From contig NC_056528.1 in the NCBI RefSeq assembly GCF_019175285.1, positions 50,065,600 to 50,129,599 of the forward strand: a stretch of DNA of 64,000 bases, written 5' to 3'. The translations under genes were made by a program, and so were the position numbers. This stretch comes from Sceloporus undulatus. Lineage: Eukaryota; Chordata; Lepidosauria; Squamata; Phrynosomatidae. The notes under the pieces were generated by a model. It worked only from the letters and a program-made list of their open reading frames with translations, searched no databases and was not told the DNA's origin. Within the stretch, counting starts at the first letter, position 1. Every line of letters starts with the position of its first letter. Of the stretch, positions 49,201 to 59,119 are shown piece by piece.

Positions 49201-52200
49201 CAGGAGCTCCTATTACACAACTATTGTGTGTACAACCATCCCTGTGTCCATCATTTCAGAGAAACACTGCTGCTCCACGAGATTTCCAGCTGAATTTGGG
49301 GGAGTGGGTACTGAGGGGCATCCAGAGGCTAGAAATATGGCCTTGGAGGACCACAAGTGCCCCTGCATATGCTGCCTGGATGCCAACCTCTCCTGTAAAC
49401 TTACATTGCACAAACTGAACAGTGATGGCATCGGTCCGGTTTGATGAGCTGGCATCTGTCGCAGAACCGAATGGCTGGAAAGGAACATATGAAAACAGAC
49501 AGGGGCCTCCATTAGCAACGACCGCTGTGCCAGTGAGAAAAGTGGATTCTCTAAACACACAGAGGTAAGTCCCTGTTTTTTCAACATCACCCTTCTGGAG
49601 GCCTGCTTTACAAGGTTGTTGCAAGGAATACCAAGAGAAAGCGCAGTGACTGTTTTGCAAATCTGAAACTCTATATAAACATTCCTGTTATTACAGGATC
49701 ATCTCCATCAGTATAATCAAGAATAAGCATTATATTGTTACTGTTACTCTTTTTTTACTATTACTCCACTCAGGACTTCCTAGATGCAAAACACATGCTC
49801 TGCCTCTGACCTACAATACTCCTGAGTTTTGAGTCTGAAACAGAGCCCAGTTTGGGTCTGAAACACCATTTGGCTCAGTCAACATACAGTTGCAAGGTAC
49901 CTGGCACCTTCCTTACAAATCAAAAACATATTTAAGGGAAATCGAGAAAGGCTGGAAAAGGAAGTTAGAAGGGAAATCCTTTTAAGCTCATGGGATTCTC
50001 TCCGCATTAAGGTATTTAAGGCTTTAGGCTGGGAGCAGCCGAGATATGCTTCCTATTAAAGTGGGTTGCCAGCATGTGTCGCTTCAGCAAAGTGATGAGA
50101 CTGACCGCCGTTCCCTGTGCGCGTGTACACCGGCAATTTCCGTGCCATTTCGGCCAGTATCTGCCTCTGCCCCTCGGGTCTCTCTTCGTTCTCGTAGCGC
50201 TCCTTGTCGGCATAAGACATGTGGAACTGGAAGCAGAAGAGAAGCGGTTACGCTTGCCTGGCTTAGCCATAAGATAAGATAAGTTGATAGCTAGGAAGGC
50301 CATGGTTTCCCCTCTCTGCTTTTGGAAGAGACTCCCAAGGAGAGGTGAACCCCAGCCCAAAGATTCCCCATGTGTCCAGCAACGGGGACTGGACTTGATG
50401 CCAGTCAAGGGACAATCTGGATGGAATTTATAAGGTTGCCCAATTTTACCACTGGGATGTTGGACCTCACCAGCAAATGGGCTAGGATGTTTATCTACTG
50501 ACTACCAATGGAGCCTATCTTATAGCAGTAATGTGGTAAATGTCCATCCAAGAACTCTTGGAGAGGCCTGTAACTAGACTCAGTTCCAGAACGCATCATT
50601 ATCCAAGGTGCTGACATTTATTTATCATACCTTTCTCCTTAAGGCACCCTAACCCATAAGGAAGCTTATGACAAATCTACCCTCCCAAATAGATTCAGCA
50701 CCTTGGATCAGTCTCCCTTTAAAGTCTGGAATAAAGCCCTGCACATTTACACCAAGGGTGGGCACTTAACTAGTAGTTTGGAAAGGAATAATATTGGCCT
50801 CCCTTGGGAATCTGGAGAGGTACCTTGCCATCCGCACCTCTCAGACATTGGAAACGTTACTGTTTTAGGATGATGGCAACCAGGAACCAAACCACCATAG
50901 TTACACAAACTGGAGATTCTCTCAAAAACTTCATGGGGTCCTTATCTTTAAATGGATCAAACTGATTTGCTTTTAATTAATGAATGTATTGAAACATCAT
51001 TTCCCAGATTTTGCAATTGTGCTCTTGGTTGAAAAGCAGTTTGTTCCAGGATGCTTCCAGAATATTTTGAAGGCAAAAAGAGTATGCCCTTAACCAATTC
51101 CTTGGCCATCCAAGATTGCTGGAGTATTACTCCCAGAATGCCTCACTATTAACTATGGTAACTAAGGGCTTCTGGGAGCTGAAATCCCACAACAACTTTT
51201 GGGAATTGGAAAGCTAGAGGATTCTTGGTTTTTACCTTTTTGTCTGGCTGCTGCGGAGGAGTAAATATAGACTTCCAATACGTCCAAATGAAGAGGATGA
51301 AGATCACATGGAATACGGTAAGGTAAGCCACTGAAGGAGGAAAAGGCATGAACTGAAACAACTGAAATAAAGAAGTTGGCAGCATGAGCTTTCGTAGACT
51401 AAAGTCAACATCCTCAGATGCATTTGATCTGGATTAGTATAGTACACCTTTCCTCCAATCTGTTTCTGGGGGTGAATTAGTATAGTATTTTTATACATAT
51501 CGTATAGGGGTTTTTCAGGCTATGAGGCCATGTTCTAGGAGAGACGTCAGGAATAAACTCTTCTAGAATATGGCCTCATAGCCCCAAAAACCCACAAAAA
51601 ACTATGGCTGCCACCCGTGAAAGCCTTCGACTTGACATTAGTATAGCATTGTTGTTCCACCCGGGTCCTTTCTGTATGTGACGGACTACAATTCACATCA
51701 TCCTCCGTCAACAAGGCTATGGTTAGAGTGGTATGGACCATAAAGGCTGCTGCAGATGGAAGAGGGAGGTAGTCAACATACTCCTTGCTTCCGTGAGTTG
51801 AAAAGCAATTGAGGATCGCTGCAATGGTCAAACCAGTTTTGCCAGGGTCATCTTAATCCCCCCCAAAAGAAGAACAGAGCCCAAGGAACCAAGGCCATAA
51901 ACATCCACTTACCTTTTTCTACGGAGTTGGTCAGAGTCACTGAAAGAGAGAAAATGAACATCTTGTTTTAACAAGGCACAAAAACCTTTGCTCTTTTCCA
52001 TAGTGGGACTATTCTACAGATACACTCCACTGAATGTACTGGGTAAATTAATGAAATGGGGCATCTATTGGACCGATATTGACCCCGCCAGGGATTGTTT
52101 AATCGGGGATGATGGTCATCATCATCATCATCATCATCATCCTTATCCTTCCATGTTTCTCCCAGTTTGAGACTCAAGCTGGCTTCCAATGGACTAAACT

Positions 52201-53055
52201 CATGGAGTTAAAAATTCACAAGATACAACAAAGGTAAGAAGTGATTGAACTACAGGTATCAGGAAAAATGTTGTTGTTGTTGTTGTGTGACTTCAAGTCA
52301 TTTCTCTTATGGCGACCCTAATGAAAAGCCCTATCCTAGGGTTCCCTTGGCAAGGTTGGTTCAGAGGAGGTTTGCCATTGCCTTCCTCTGAGGCTGAGAG
52401 AGCGCCATTCACCCAAGTCTTATGGCAACCCTAAGGCAAGCCTAGCATGGGGCTTTCTTGGCAAGATTTGCTCTGAGGGGGTTTGCCATTGCTTTCCCTT
52501 AAGGCTGAGAGAATGTGACTTCTTGCCCAAGACTTACGGCAACCCTAAGGTGAACCTATCCTGGGGCTTTCTTGGCAGGGTTTGTCCGGAGGAGGTTTGC
52601 CATTGCCTTTTCCCTTGAGGAGGCCGAGAGAGTGGGACCCAGTGGGTCTCCATGGCTGGGCAGGGATTCGAACCCAGTTCCTGAGCTCAAACTGCTGCAC
52701 TACGCCGGCTCTTTCTTTTTTAAACGTTTAGCATTTTCGCACCCCAAGTTATCCATTCCTTACCCCAAACTGGGACATTAGCTCCTTCTCACCCCATCTT
52801 CCCCAACCCCAAAGATCTTCATCCCCATCATCCTCATCATCCCTGAAAGTGTGTCATTGTGTGGCAGTGATGGAGCACTGGTTAAAGCAGTTACGGTTTC
52901 CTTAATCCTACCAGGGCCGCCTGGTCCAAGGCCCTTCTTCTGCCGTGCAGGAACTCACCCTCGAAGCAGGGTTTGTCTAGTGTTTATTTGTTTACATTTA
53001 TTTATTTAGACATGGCATTTCTACGCCTCATTATTATATATCCCAGATATATATA

Positions 53056-53091
<36 letters not shown>

Positions 53092-53478
53092 AGATGCCAG
53101 TTTTGGGAGCTGCTGGGTGCTATGGAATCCTGGGATGGGTAGTTTTCCTGAGACAAACTACAAATCCCAGCATCCCCCCAGTTTGGGACCCAGCCAGGGC
53201 AGTCAAAGAGGTGTCAAACTGGGTTAATTCTCCAGTGTGGACACAAAGGCCAGCTAAAGGTCACAGAAGGACTGCAAAGCCCATCATCCCCAGCCTGCCG
53301 GAGGATGGGATCTGCAGTGCCAGGGCAAGCCAAGGGGCCTTCCTCCTCACCCACCGAGGCAGAGCTCGAAGACGTAGGCGTAGTAGGACCAGAGGGCCAC
53401 CAGGGCGATGACCAGCACCGGCAGCCAGCCCAAGGTCCGCCGGCAGCAGCGCAGGCCTCGCTGGCAGGGCAGCGCCAT
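46178..53478 (-). CDS. ZDHHC15: ZDHHC15, DHHC-type palmitoyltransferase, complete, 11 coding exons
   Basis: Eleven exons join with matching phases to 1005 bp, a protein of 334 residues (human 337). Order: short cytosolic tail [14 protein letters not shown]; membrane helix 1 (about 19-35); helix 2 ([19 protein letters not shown], about 51-69); cysteine-rich domain with [20 protein letters not shown] and the catalytic MDHHCPW (Asp152-Cys155); helix 3 ([20 protein letters not shown]); helix 4 ([20 protein letters not shown]); then STLE (the TTxE motif with Ser for the first Thr), the C-terminal [16 protein letters not shown] segment, and a tail ending SSLSVEMET. The family transfers palmitate to cysteines of membrane proteins at the Golgi and endosomes; reported substrates of mammalian ZDHHC15 include PSD-95, sortilin and CI-MPR. 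Confidence 0.97.
46222..46768 (-). other. ZDHHC15: ZDHHC15 intron 10
   Basis: 547 bp, no repeat recognised. If exon 10 is not spliced, its frame stays open to 46677. Confidence 0.8.
46769..46878 (-). CDS. ZDHHC15: ZDHHC15 coding exon 10
   Basis: 110 bp; acceptor GTCTCTCCAG, donor GTAAGG. Encodes [20 protein letters not shown] then [16 protein letters not shown]. Human GDGHSFPMRSMNESQNPLLA. NPLL resembles the acidic/dileucine-type signals used for endosomal sorting. Confidence 0.94.
46879..47303 (-). other. ZDHHC15: ZDHHC15 intron 9
   Basis: 425 bp with no recognised element. Confidence 0.8.
47304..47430 (-). CDS. ZDHHC15: ZDHHC15 coding exon 9
   Basis: 127 bp; acceptor TCACCCGCAG, donor GTAACT (weaker than the others). 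Encodes [20 protein letters not shown] then [22 protein letters not shown]. It carries the conserved C-terminal motif of the DHHC family around Asn (NGFNLG). Confidence 0.95.
47431..47881 (-). other. ZDHHC15: ZDHHC15 intron 8
   Basis: 451 bp with no recognised element. Confidence 0.8.
47882..48014 (-). CDS. ZDHHC15: ZDHHC15 coding exon 8 (membrane helix 4)
   Basis: 133 bp; acceptor CCTTTCCAG, donor GTAAGA. Encodes [20 protein letters not shown] then [20 protein letters not shown] and RSTL. Human has [20 protein letters not shown] and RNKTTLEAF; the TTLE motif becomes STLE here. Confidence 0.96.
48523..48643 (-). CDS. ZDHHC15: ZDHHC15 coding exon 7 (membrane helix 3)
   Basis: 121 bp; acceptor GCTCTCTAG, donor GTAAGT. 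Encodes [20 protein letters not shown] then [29 protein letters not shown] closes the cysteine-rich domain. Intron 7 (48015-48522) shows nothing notable. Confidence 0.96.
48644..49085 (-). other. ZDHHC15: ZDHHC15 intron 6, with a small MITE
   Basis: Contains a copy of the small hAT-like palindromic family at about 48835-48960 ('gtctttggtcttctagatg', 'gacttcagctcccagaatccctgaccactggcca', 'ggcttctgggagct'). Confidence 0.7.
49086..49118 (-). CDS. ZDHHC15: ZDHHC15 coding exon 6 (catalytic DHHC)
   Basis: Only 33 bp; acceptor TGTTACAG, donor GTGAGT-like. Encodes [10 protein letters not shown] and part of Trp. It carries the catalytic Asp-His-His-Cys, with Cys155 as the acyl acceptor. The microexon was found from the DHHC motif. 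Confidence 0.96.
49405..49474 (-). CDS. ZDHHC15: ZDHHC15 coding exon 5 (zinc-binding Cys/His)
   Basis: 70 bp; acceptor CCTTTCCAG, donor GTAAGT. Encodes [20 protein letters not shown] then VCA and part of Met. The CxxC and HHC residues bind the two zinc ions of the DHHC cysteine-rich domain. Human [20 protein letters not shown]. Intron 5 (49119-49404) shows nothing notable. Confidence 0.96.
49475..50105 (-). other. ZDHHC15: ZDHHC15 intron 4
   Basis: 631 bp with no recognised element. Short antisense frames here are chance. Confidence 0.75.
50106..50226 (-). CDS. ZDHHC15: ZDHHC15 coding exon 4
   Basis: 121 bp; acceptor CTTCCAG, donor GTCAGT. Encodes [20 protein letters not shown] then [20 protein letters not shown]. 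It forms the cytosolic segment between helix 2 and the zinc domain. Human [20 protein letters not shown]. Confidence 0.96.
50227..51235 (-). other. ZDHHC15: ZDHHC15 intron 3
   Basis: About 1 kb with no clear element. A weak MITE-like phrase ('cttctgggagctgaaatccc') is at 51170-51190. Confidence 0.7.
51236..51330 (-). CDS. ZDHHC15: ZDHHC15 coding exon 3 (membrane helix 2)
   Basis: 95 bp; acceptor CTCCTTCAG, donor GTAAAA. Encodes [20 protein letters not shown] then [12 protein letters not shown]; ends in phase 0. Human VIYLILYHAIFVFFTWTYWK. Confidence 0.96.
51331..51912 (-). other. ZDHHC15: ZDHHC15 intron 2, two palindromic-element fragments
   Basis: Fragment of the 13.4 kb hairpin family at 51366-51424 ('aagaagttggcagcatgagctttcgtagac') and a decayed relative of the 17.8 kb hairpin at about 51505-51600 ('gggtttttcaggctatgaggccatgttctagg' with 'atggcctcatagcccc'). 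Confidence 0.7.
51913..51939 (-). CDS. ZDHHC15: ZDHHC15 coding exon 2 (microexon)
   Basis: Only 27 bp; acceptor TCTCTTTCAG, donor GTAAGT. With bases from its neighbours it encodes [10 protein letters not shown], human VTVLSPAEKV. It forms the luminal loop between helices 1 and 2. Confidence 0.93.
52269..52715 (-). mobile_element. SINE with its body segment in three tandem copies, antisense
   Basis: The ends are those of one tRNA-derived SINE: (TTG)n and GACTTCAAGTCATTTC at 52269-52300, and the head with GGGATTCGAACCC at 52664-52676. Between them the segment starting TTATGGCGACCCTAA is repeated at 52307, 52420 and 52534, i.e. with periods of 113 and 114 bp. Each unit carries 'cttggcaag', 'gaggaggtttgccattgcctt' and 'gaggctgagagag' style text. 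Only one head and one tail are present, so this is internal tandem duplication and not three insertions. Confidence 0.85.
53046..53088. repeat. (TA)n microsatellite
   Basis: About twenty-one AT/TA units, with one interruption. Confidence 0.95.
53355..53478 (-). CDS. ZDHHC15: ZDHHC15 coding exon 1 (membrane helix 1)
   Basis: 124 bp; donor GTGGGT. Encodes [20 protein letters not shown] then [21 protein letters not shown]. The same frame stays open upstream to 53649, but MALPC aligns with human KMALSGGLRCCRR and has a GCCATGG context, so I start here. A GC-rich stretch (about 53390-53680) probably is the promoter; no TATA box was seen. Confidence 0.93.
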
Positions 53479-53690
53479 GGCCTCCCTTCCCTTCCCCAGA
53501 GGCAGCCAGTCAGGCAGCCAGGCCGATCGGCGCTCCGCTGGACACGCCTGGCGCGGCCGATCGGGCGCTCGGGGATCGGCTAGTACGCCTCCCTGCTGCA
53601 GGGCAAAGAGGAAAGGCAGCCACGCGCAGCTCCCTTCTGCGCCGCGCACTTCGGGCTCCCGTTCGACGGCCCAAGGGAACCTGGGCTTCC
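53390..53690 (-). promoter_or_regulatory. GC-rich ZDHHC15 promoter region
   Basis: CpG-rich text with CGATCGGC-like phrases (53522-53580) covers the start of exon 1 and about 200 bp upstream. It is smaller than the ABCB7/UPRT island. The transcription start is not determined. Confidence 0.55.
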
Positions 53691-53700
53691 TTCTTGGGCG

Positions 53701-54119
53701 TCCTCCTTTTCCAGGACGCCTCCTACAGTTTGCGTTTCAGCCTTCTGAAGTGCAGCTACATCTACAGCCAGCCCCATGCATATATAGATATAGATATAGA
53801 TATGAGACACATATGTGTATATGCGTATATATCTATATACTGTATGTCTGATACAGTAACCAGCTTTCCCCATCATCAAATATGTTGGACTCAGGGTGTC
53901 CTCCTTTTCCAGGACGCCTCCTACATTTCAGCCTTCTGAAGAACAGTTAAATCTGGAGCCAGCCCCAGCCATATATATCTACGTCTATCTATCTATCTGA
54001 TAACCATCTTATTCCCCATCTTCAAATGTCTTGGACCCAGGCTGTCCTCCTTTCCCAGGATGCTTTCTTTACATTTCAACCTTCTGAAGTACAGCTAAAT
54101 CTGGAGCCAGCCCCATATA
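53701..54119. repeat. Three tandem copies of a ~150-200 bp unit
   Basis: Units start with TCCTCCTTT(T/C)CCAGGA at 53701, 53899 and 54045. Each continues 'cctacatttcagccttctgaag', 'cagctaaatctggagccagcccca' and then a variable AT-rich or GATA-like tract, and the first two end with 'cccatcttcaaatgtcttggac' type text. Spacings are 198 and 146 bp, differing mainly in the simple tract. It lies about 220 bp upstream of the ZDHHC15 start codon. Confidence 0.85.
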
Positions 54120-54577
54120 TATATATATATATATATATATAATCTTTTTATTTCCTGACTGCAGTCTCTATTCTGATCAGTGTTTCATCCAAGGCATGGG
54201 AACCCTTTTAACCATTTCGACTTCATTGTTATGTAGGTTGAATCATGAGTTCCTGCATGGCAGGAAAGGGTTGGGACTGGATGTCCCTTGGGGCTTCTTC
54301 CAAATCTATGGTTTTATGATGACTGCCATGATTTGCTGGCAGTGACATGGGAACCCGAAGTGCGGGGTTGCATTGTCCTCTGGTCTTCCTTAGGTCTCTA
54401 TGGCGTCCACAGCTGGATGGAGGAACAACTGGCTGCAGCAGTGCGCCTGAGCTGCGCCTGGTTCCCTATTGCGCCACAGCGCCACCTAGTGCCCTTGGAG
54501 GCATGGCGCAGCTGAGCAGCAGGGAATCCATAGAGAACATAGAAGGACTGAAGCTAGGAGGAAGGAATATCAATCCT

Positions 54578-54616
54578 CCAAATTTTGGTCCTCCAGGTGT
54601 TTTGGACCTCAACTCC

Positions 54617-54664
<48 letters not shown>

Positions 54665-54783
54665 AGGTTTTATTTATATCCCACCTTTCCAGAAGGAAAA
54701 GCCCCAGACAGGTTGGCCCAAGGGTCAGGGATTCTGAGAGCTGAAGTCCAAAACATCTGGAAGCCCAAACTTTGGGAAACACT
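54578..54783. mobile_element. Small hAT-like MITE split by a LINE-tail-like insert
   Basis: The left half 'tttggtcctccaggtgttttggacctcaactcc' and the right half 'attctgagagctgaagtccaaaacatctggaagcccaaactttggg' are the two ends of the 28.5 kb family. Between them lie (GAT)n at 54617-54664 and 'aggttttatttatatcccacctttccag', text like that after the (CAT)n at 23954. Confidence 0.7.
54617..54664. repeat. (GAT)n microsatellite
   Basis: About sixteen units; gives poly-Asp and poly-His frames that are not genes. Confidence 0.95.
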
Positions 54784-54915
54784 GATCTATAGATATGCAG
54801 ATGGTACCATAAGACTAGCAGAAAAGCCTCCCAGATCTGGAACAACTACTAAGGAAAATCAAGGGGGGAAAGTGCAAAGGCAGGCTTAATGTCGAGCCTA
54901 AAGAAAACAAGAATA
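54784..54915 (+). mobile_element. Bov-B/RTE LINE reverse-transcriptase fragment
   Basis: The frame reads YRYADGTIRLAEKPP, which matches the RTE active-site block YADDTILLAES with Gly for the second Asp, followed by LLRKIKGESAKAGLM-type text in another frame. The fragment is short and degenerate. Confidence 0.6.
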
Positions 54916-55478
54916 ACGACTAGGGAGAATTTGCGCAAAGTCAACCTAAGCAATGACGAAAAAGAAATAACAAGATGAACTGCAACAGTCTAGATGGGCT
55001 TGTGGCATTAAAGCCTATCAATACAATGGCCTAGCTCAGTATTTTGCAATAGCTAGGAACGTCTTCTTTTTTCTAAAGCATCACGTTGGCATCCTGTGCA
55101 GATGAATATTCAATGAATATTCAGGTATCATCCCATTGCCATGCTTTTGCAACTAAAATGAAATCAAACCAGTTATAGCTAGAACGCCACTAGAGGGGAC
55201 TGGAGTCCACACAATGATCCTTTTCTCCCCTTAAAAACCCTTGATTTCAAATTAAACTGATCTCTGCCTCTCTATTTGCCTTCTAAACCACATATCTCTT
55301 AGTAAAATCTGCATTTCCATTTGGACACTTAATGTTAGACATCTCATAAAGAAAGTGGTTTGCAAAGCAGTTCTGTTTGTTTCGAAGTAACTTTTTCATT
55401 TACAGTACTTCTGTTGCATAGCACAGGTTTTATTACCTGTTATCCTGCAGCTTACATTATGTATGTTACCACTTTCAC

Positions 55479-55524
<46 letters not shown>

Positions 55525-55526
55525 GA
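55479..55526. repeat. (GATA)n microsatellite
   Basis: About eleven uninterrupted units of GATA/TAGA. Smaller tracts occur at about 53783-53803 and 53977-53998. Confidence 0.95.
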
Positions 55527-55825
55527 TACAGATCCGATAATTATATGTCTTAATTATATGTATCGGAAAATACATGTGTGCACACACACACAAACACACA
55601 TATATATATATGTTAATTATATGTATAGCAACACACACATTAATTAACCTATGATTCTATAAGGATGTTGCCATGGAAGTTAAAGCGGAATAATAGCGTT
55701 GCAATTGTCTAGTGTGAAAGGGGCCTTTGGTTATGATGAAGCCAAAGCATGCAACACAATGGCATTTATTAGGAACTTGCTCATTGACTTCCTTGTGAGC
55801 AATGTTCCACAATCCAAAGACTTGG

Positions 55826-55828
<3 letters not shown>

Positions 55829-55862
<34 letters not shown>

Positions 55863-55912
55863 TCATTCATTCTTTCATTCTTTCATTCTTTCATTCTTTC
55901 TTTCCTTTCGCC
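55829..55912. repeat. (TTTC)n compound microsatellite
   Basis: About nine TTTC units and then mixed TTTCATTC units. Confidence 0.95.
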
Positions 55913-56510
55913 TCCCCACACACCTGCTGCGCATTCCTTTGGATTTGGTGAGTGTTATTCCAGGGATGAGAAACGCTTTGTGGGTACAGACGGGCAACAT
56001 TTGCCATTTGCGGGTTGTTTTCTTTAATTTCCTGGTGGCAGCATTCCGCCCTTATGATGGGCTTATTTATTTTTCGTTCTTCATCGAGACCTCTCATATA
56101 TATATATATATATGCGCACCATTATTAACATTCTGCGAAACCTAGCTGCACCTGGCCTGTTAGGCGTCCTGGGCGCTGGCATCTTTACCCGCCGGAGGGA
56201 TTAGGAGGGATATATACATGCGCAGGTGGCTGCTTTTAAACAAAGAGAGAACAAAATGTGGGGTGGCAGGGAAGGGGAAGAGAAGACGTCCTAAATCATC
56301 TGTGTCTGCATTGCCAAAGCCAGAAAGTCAAGGATTTCTCGGGAAGAAAATGGAACCAAGGCTGTGGCCTTTCTTTTCGTCTTCATCCTTGGAATCAGGA
56401 TGAAGTGGCACCTTGGAAATGCTCCTTTTCTGGGACATGGCTCCCAAAGCTAGCCATTCAGTGTGGCCAATTCGTAGATGGTTCTGTCTTTGGAGTGGGA
56501 TGACAACCAG

Positions 56511-57145
56511 CAATGGTGTAGTGGTTTGACTCCGGGGGATCAGGGTTCGAATCCCTGCTCAGTCATGGAAACCCAATGGGTTCCCTCAGGCAAGTCCTGC
56601 TCTACTGTCTCAGGCTCAGAGGAGGGGAATAGTGGGGAAACTCTTCTGAATACATCATGAAACGAGTCTCAAAGGTGCTACAAGATCTCTATGTACTGGT
56701 TCTACAGACTAACATGGCTATATCTTCGAATTCTAGAGCTGGACTAGGATTCTGGGAGACCAGGATTCGAATCCCTGACCAACCATGGAAACCCATTGGG
56801 TGACCTTGGGCAAGCCATGCTCTCTCAGCATCAGAGGAGGACAATGGTGGCAAACCTCTGACTAAATCAGGAGAACTAGTGTTGTGTAGTGGTTTGAGAA
56901 CTGGACTCTGGGAGACCAGGGTTCGAATCCCAGCTCAGCCATGAAAACTCATTGGGTGACTTTGGCCAAGTCACACTCTCTCAGCTTCAGAGGAAGGCAA
57001 TGACAAGCCTCCTCAGAAGAAATCTTGCCAAGAAAACCCTAGGATTGGGCCAGGATGGTGAAGTAGTTTCAGTGCTGGGTTAGAACTATAGGAGACCAGG
57101 TTATGAGTCTTTGCTTAGCCATAGAAACCAGCTGGGGCAAAAGTA
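56511..57145 (+). mobile_element. Cluster of four head-to-tail SINE copies
   Basis: Heads with box B-like GGTTCGAATCC or GATTCGAATCC lie at about 56543, 56764 and 56922, with a fourth, degraded one at about 57090. The copies span roughly 56511-56660, 56738-56873, 56874-57050 and 57050-57145, and none has the full Bov-B-like tail. A piece of the 13.4 kb hairpin family lies between the first two (56660-56740). Confidence 0.8.
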
Positions 57146-57154
57146 CCAACATAA

Positions 57155-57262
57155 GGTACTTCCCAATGTTTAAGTGGCATCTCTTCTCCTATAGTTTGCA
57201 TCCATTGCTCTGGGTCCTGTTCTCTGGAGCTTCGGAAAACAAGCTTGCTCCATTTTCACTCA
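57155..57262 (-). mobile_element. CR1-type LINE fragment, antisense
   Basis: 'ttcccaatgtttaagtggcatctcttctcct', then 'gcatccattgctctgggtcctgttctctggagc' and AAACAAGCTTGCTCC are CR1 text in reverse (NIRRNF..., ENRTQSNGCKL). A scrap of SINE tail follows at 57262-57297. Confidence 0.75.
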
Positions 57263-58431
57263 GCCACGAAAACTGTGAAGGCACACAACAATCACAACTG
57301 ACCAGCAATAGTCCAGCAGACCTAACAAAGCGGTTGTCCTTGGCTAGGCTCATACAAAGTCCCAGATTCCCTTCCAACCCTTTTGGACCAATTGGTTTGG
57401 GACCAACAGACCCAAAGGATAAAAGTAGGCCAGCTCCCGATGCAAAGCTGCCATGTTTGCTCTCAGTCCTGAAGCTGGAACGATGGCAGGAATGCACTGC
57501 GCCGTTCATTCCTTTGCTGTGAGCACATCTGCTGGAAAAGCAGTAAGGTTACGGATCAAAAGAAATAAACATATTTCCCAGGTATAAACTCAGAAAGAAC
57601 TGGAAATTGTTTGCAGCTGCTTCTCAGATCGCCCACTTCATCCCAGGTACGAAATGTGCTCAAAGGCTTGCAGCACAGCTGGATGGGAGACAGAGCCGTG
57701 GCGAGCATCCTTTCCGAAAGCTTCCAGGGTTTCTCAAGAAGCGTTATGGATGATCGGTACAGTTTCGCAGGGTTTGGTAGGCCTCTGGGGTACGGCTGAA
57801 AGCCATCACAGCAAACCACTGTTTCGTGCAAAATTGGCCTCTGGTTCAATTGGTTGCCACCAGCCAAAATTGACTTCATAGAGGGAGGCTGTTGGTGCAG
57901 AATCCCTGACAGCCATTTATTCTCATGGAGACAGAGGAGATATCAATGAATGGGTCCTAGAATGGCATGGCATCTCATAGAATTGGAAGAGACTCCAAGG
58001 GCCAAAATGCTTGGGACCAGAGGTGTTTGGGATTTTGGAATACCTGTGTTTGCCTATACATACATACATAGGCCCAGTTCCCACTTGCAAATAAATTGGT
58101 GCGTGATCCGAATCGATGGATTGATTTGACAGCGGAGTGTGGTTCCCACAGCATTTGCCCCAACTGCATTTTCTCCCACTACATTTGCCCCAATCTCCTT
58201 TTTCCCTCTAAAATAATCCACTTGTGGTTCCCATACATGAATGAATCGATTCAAAATGATTCAGTTCCAGCCGGCCAAAGGGGAATTTAAATCGATTCTG
58301 ATCTGCACCTGGTTCACACTTGAGCAAGAAGCATAAAAAAATCAGCGTCAAAAGGATGCGGCTAAATGAGTCTAGTGCAATGCGTTTTGCACATCAGTGT
58401 CCAGTATGCACCAATGCACAAGGTGAGCCAG

Positions 58432-58660
58432 CCTGGCGTAGTGGTTTGAACGTTGGACAATGACTCTGGAGACCGGGTTTGAATCCTGGCTCAGCCATGA
58501 AACCCATTGGGTGCCCTTGGGCAAGTCACATTCTCTCAGCCTCAAAGGAAGGCAATGGCAAACCTCCTCCGAGGAAATCTTGCTAAGAAAACCGCATGAT
58601 AGGTTTGCCTTTGGCTCTCCATTGGTCAGGAATGACTTGAAGGCACACAACAACAACAAC
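58432..58660 (+). mobile_element. tRNA-derived SINE with Bov-B-like tail, nearly full length
   Basis: Head 'cagcctggcgtagtggtttgaacg', box B-like GGTTTGAATCC, body 'ttgggcaagtcacattctctcagcctca', 'ggcaatggcaaacctcctcc', tail GGTCAGGAATGACTTGAAGG and ACACAACAACAACAACC. One of the best-kept copies and the model I used for the others. Confidence 0.9.
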
Positions 58661-59052
58661 CAACACAACAAGGCGAGAGCAGCATGCGCAACAGCCCCAC
58701 GTTCTTCCAAAATGACCTTTGTGCAAAAGGAATTCTGTGGGACTTGTTCAGCAGCTGAAAAAAGAAACTTTGGACCTAAAATTGAATTCTTTGAATTGGA
58801 GTCTGACTTCGAACATTCACTCCCAGGGGAAGAGGTAGAAAAAGAGAGAAAGAGGGGTTTTGGCCCTGGGTCTCCTTCTTTTCTGGCTCCTTTCCACCGC
58901 TAGTTCCCATGAAAACAACGCACACCGAGTTTTCTCTACGGATTCAGTTTCTTTTGGTGATAATTTGAAACAATCCACAAAAATCTTGGACCGTTGCCTT
59001 TGTTCAGCAAAAGTTAGGAGGGAAACAATAAACTTTATGAGACACAAATTTA

Positions 59053-59053
59053 T

Positions 59054-59113
<60 letters not shown>

Positions 59114-59119
59114 TGTATG
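59053..59119. repeat. (GT)n(AT)n(ATGT)n compound microsatellite
   Basis: About twelve GT, five AT and nine ATGT units in succession. Confidence 0.95.

Larger units (their letters stand above)
51940..53354 (-). other. ZDHHC15: ZDHHC15 intron 1
   Basis: Contains a (CAT)n tract (about 52113-52141), a SINE with triplicated body (52269-52715), a (TA)n tract (53046-53088) and a half copy of the 30.3 kb palindromic family (about 53100-53245: 'actacaaatcccagcatcc', 'ccagggcagtcaaagaggtgtcaaactgg'). Confidence 0.75.

Noticed and set aside
54347-54889. 180-codon frame with poly-Asp
   Set aside because: It is carried by the (GAT)n microsatellite and by palindromic repeat and RTE fragments.
57556-57879. 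107-codon minus-strand frame upstream of ZDHHC15
   Set aside because: No recognisable family, no splice or promoter context, and the opposite strand is equally open.
56511-58660. tRNA genes at GGTTCGAATCC sites
   Set aside because: Box B-like sequences belong to SINE heads; no cloverleaf with acceptor stem could be drawn.
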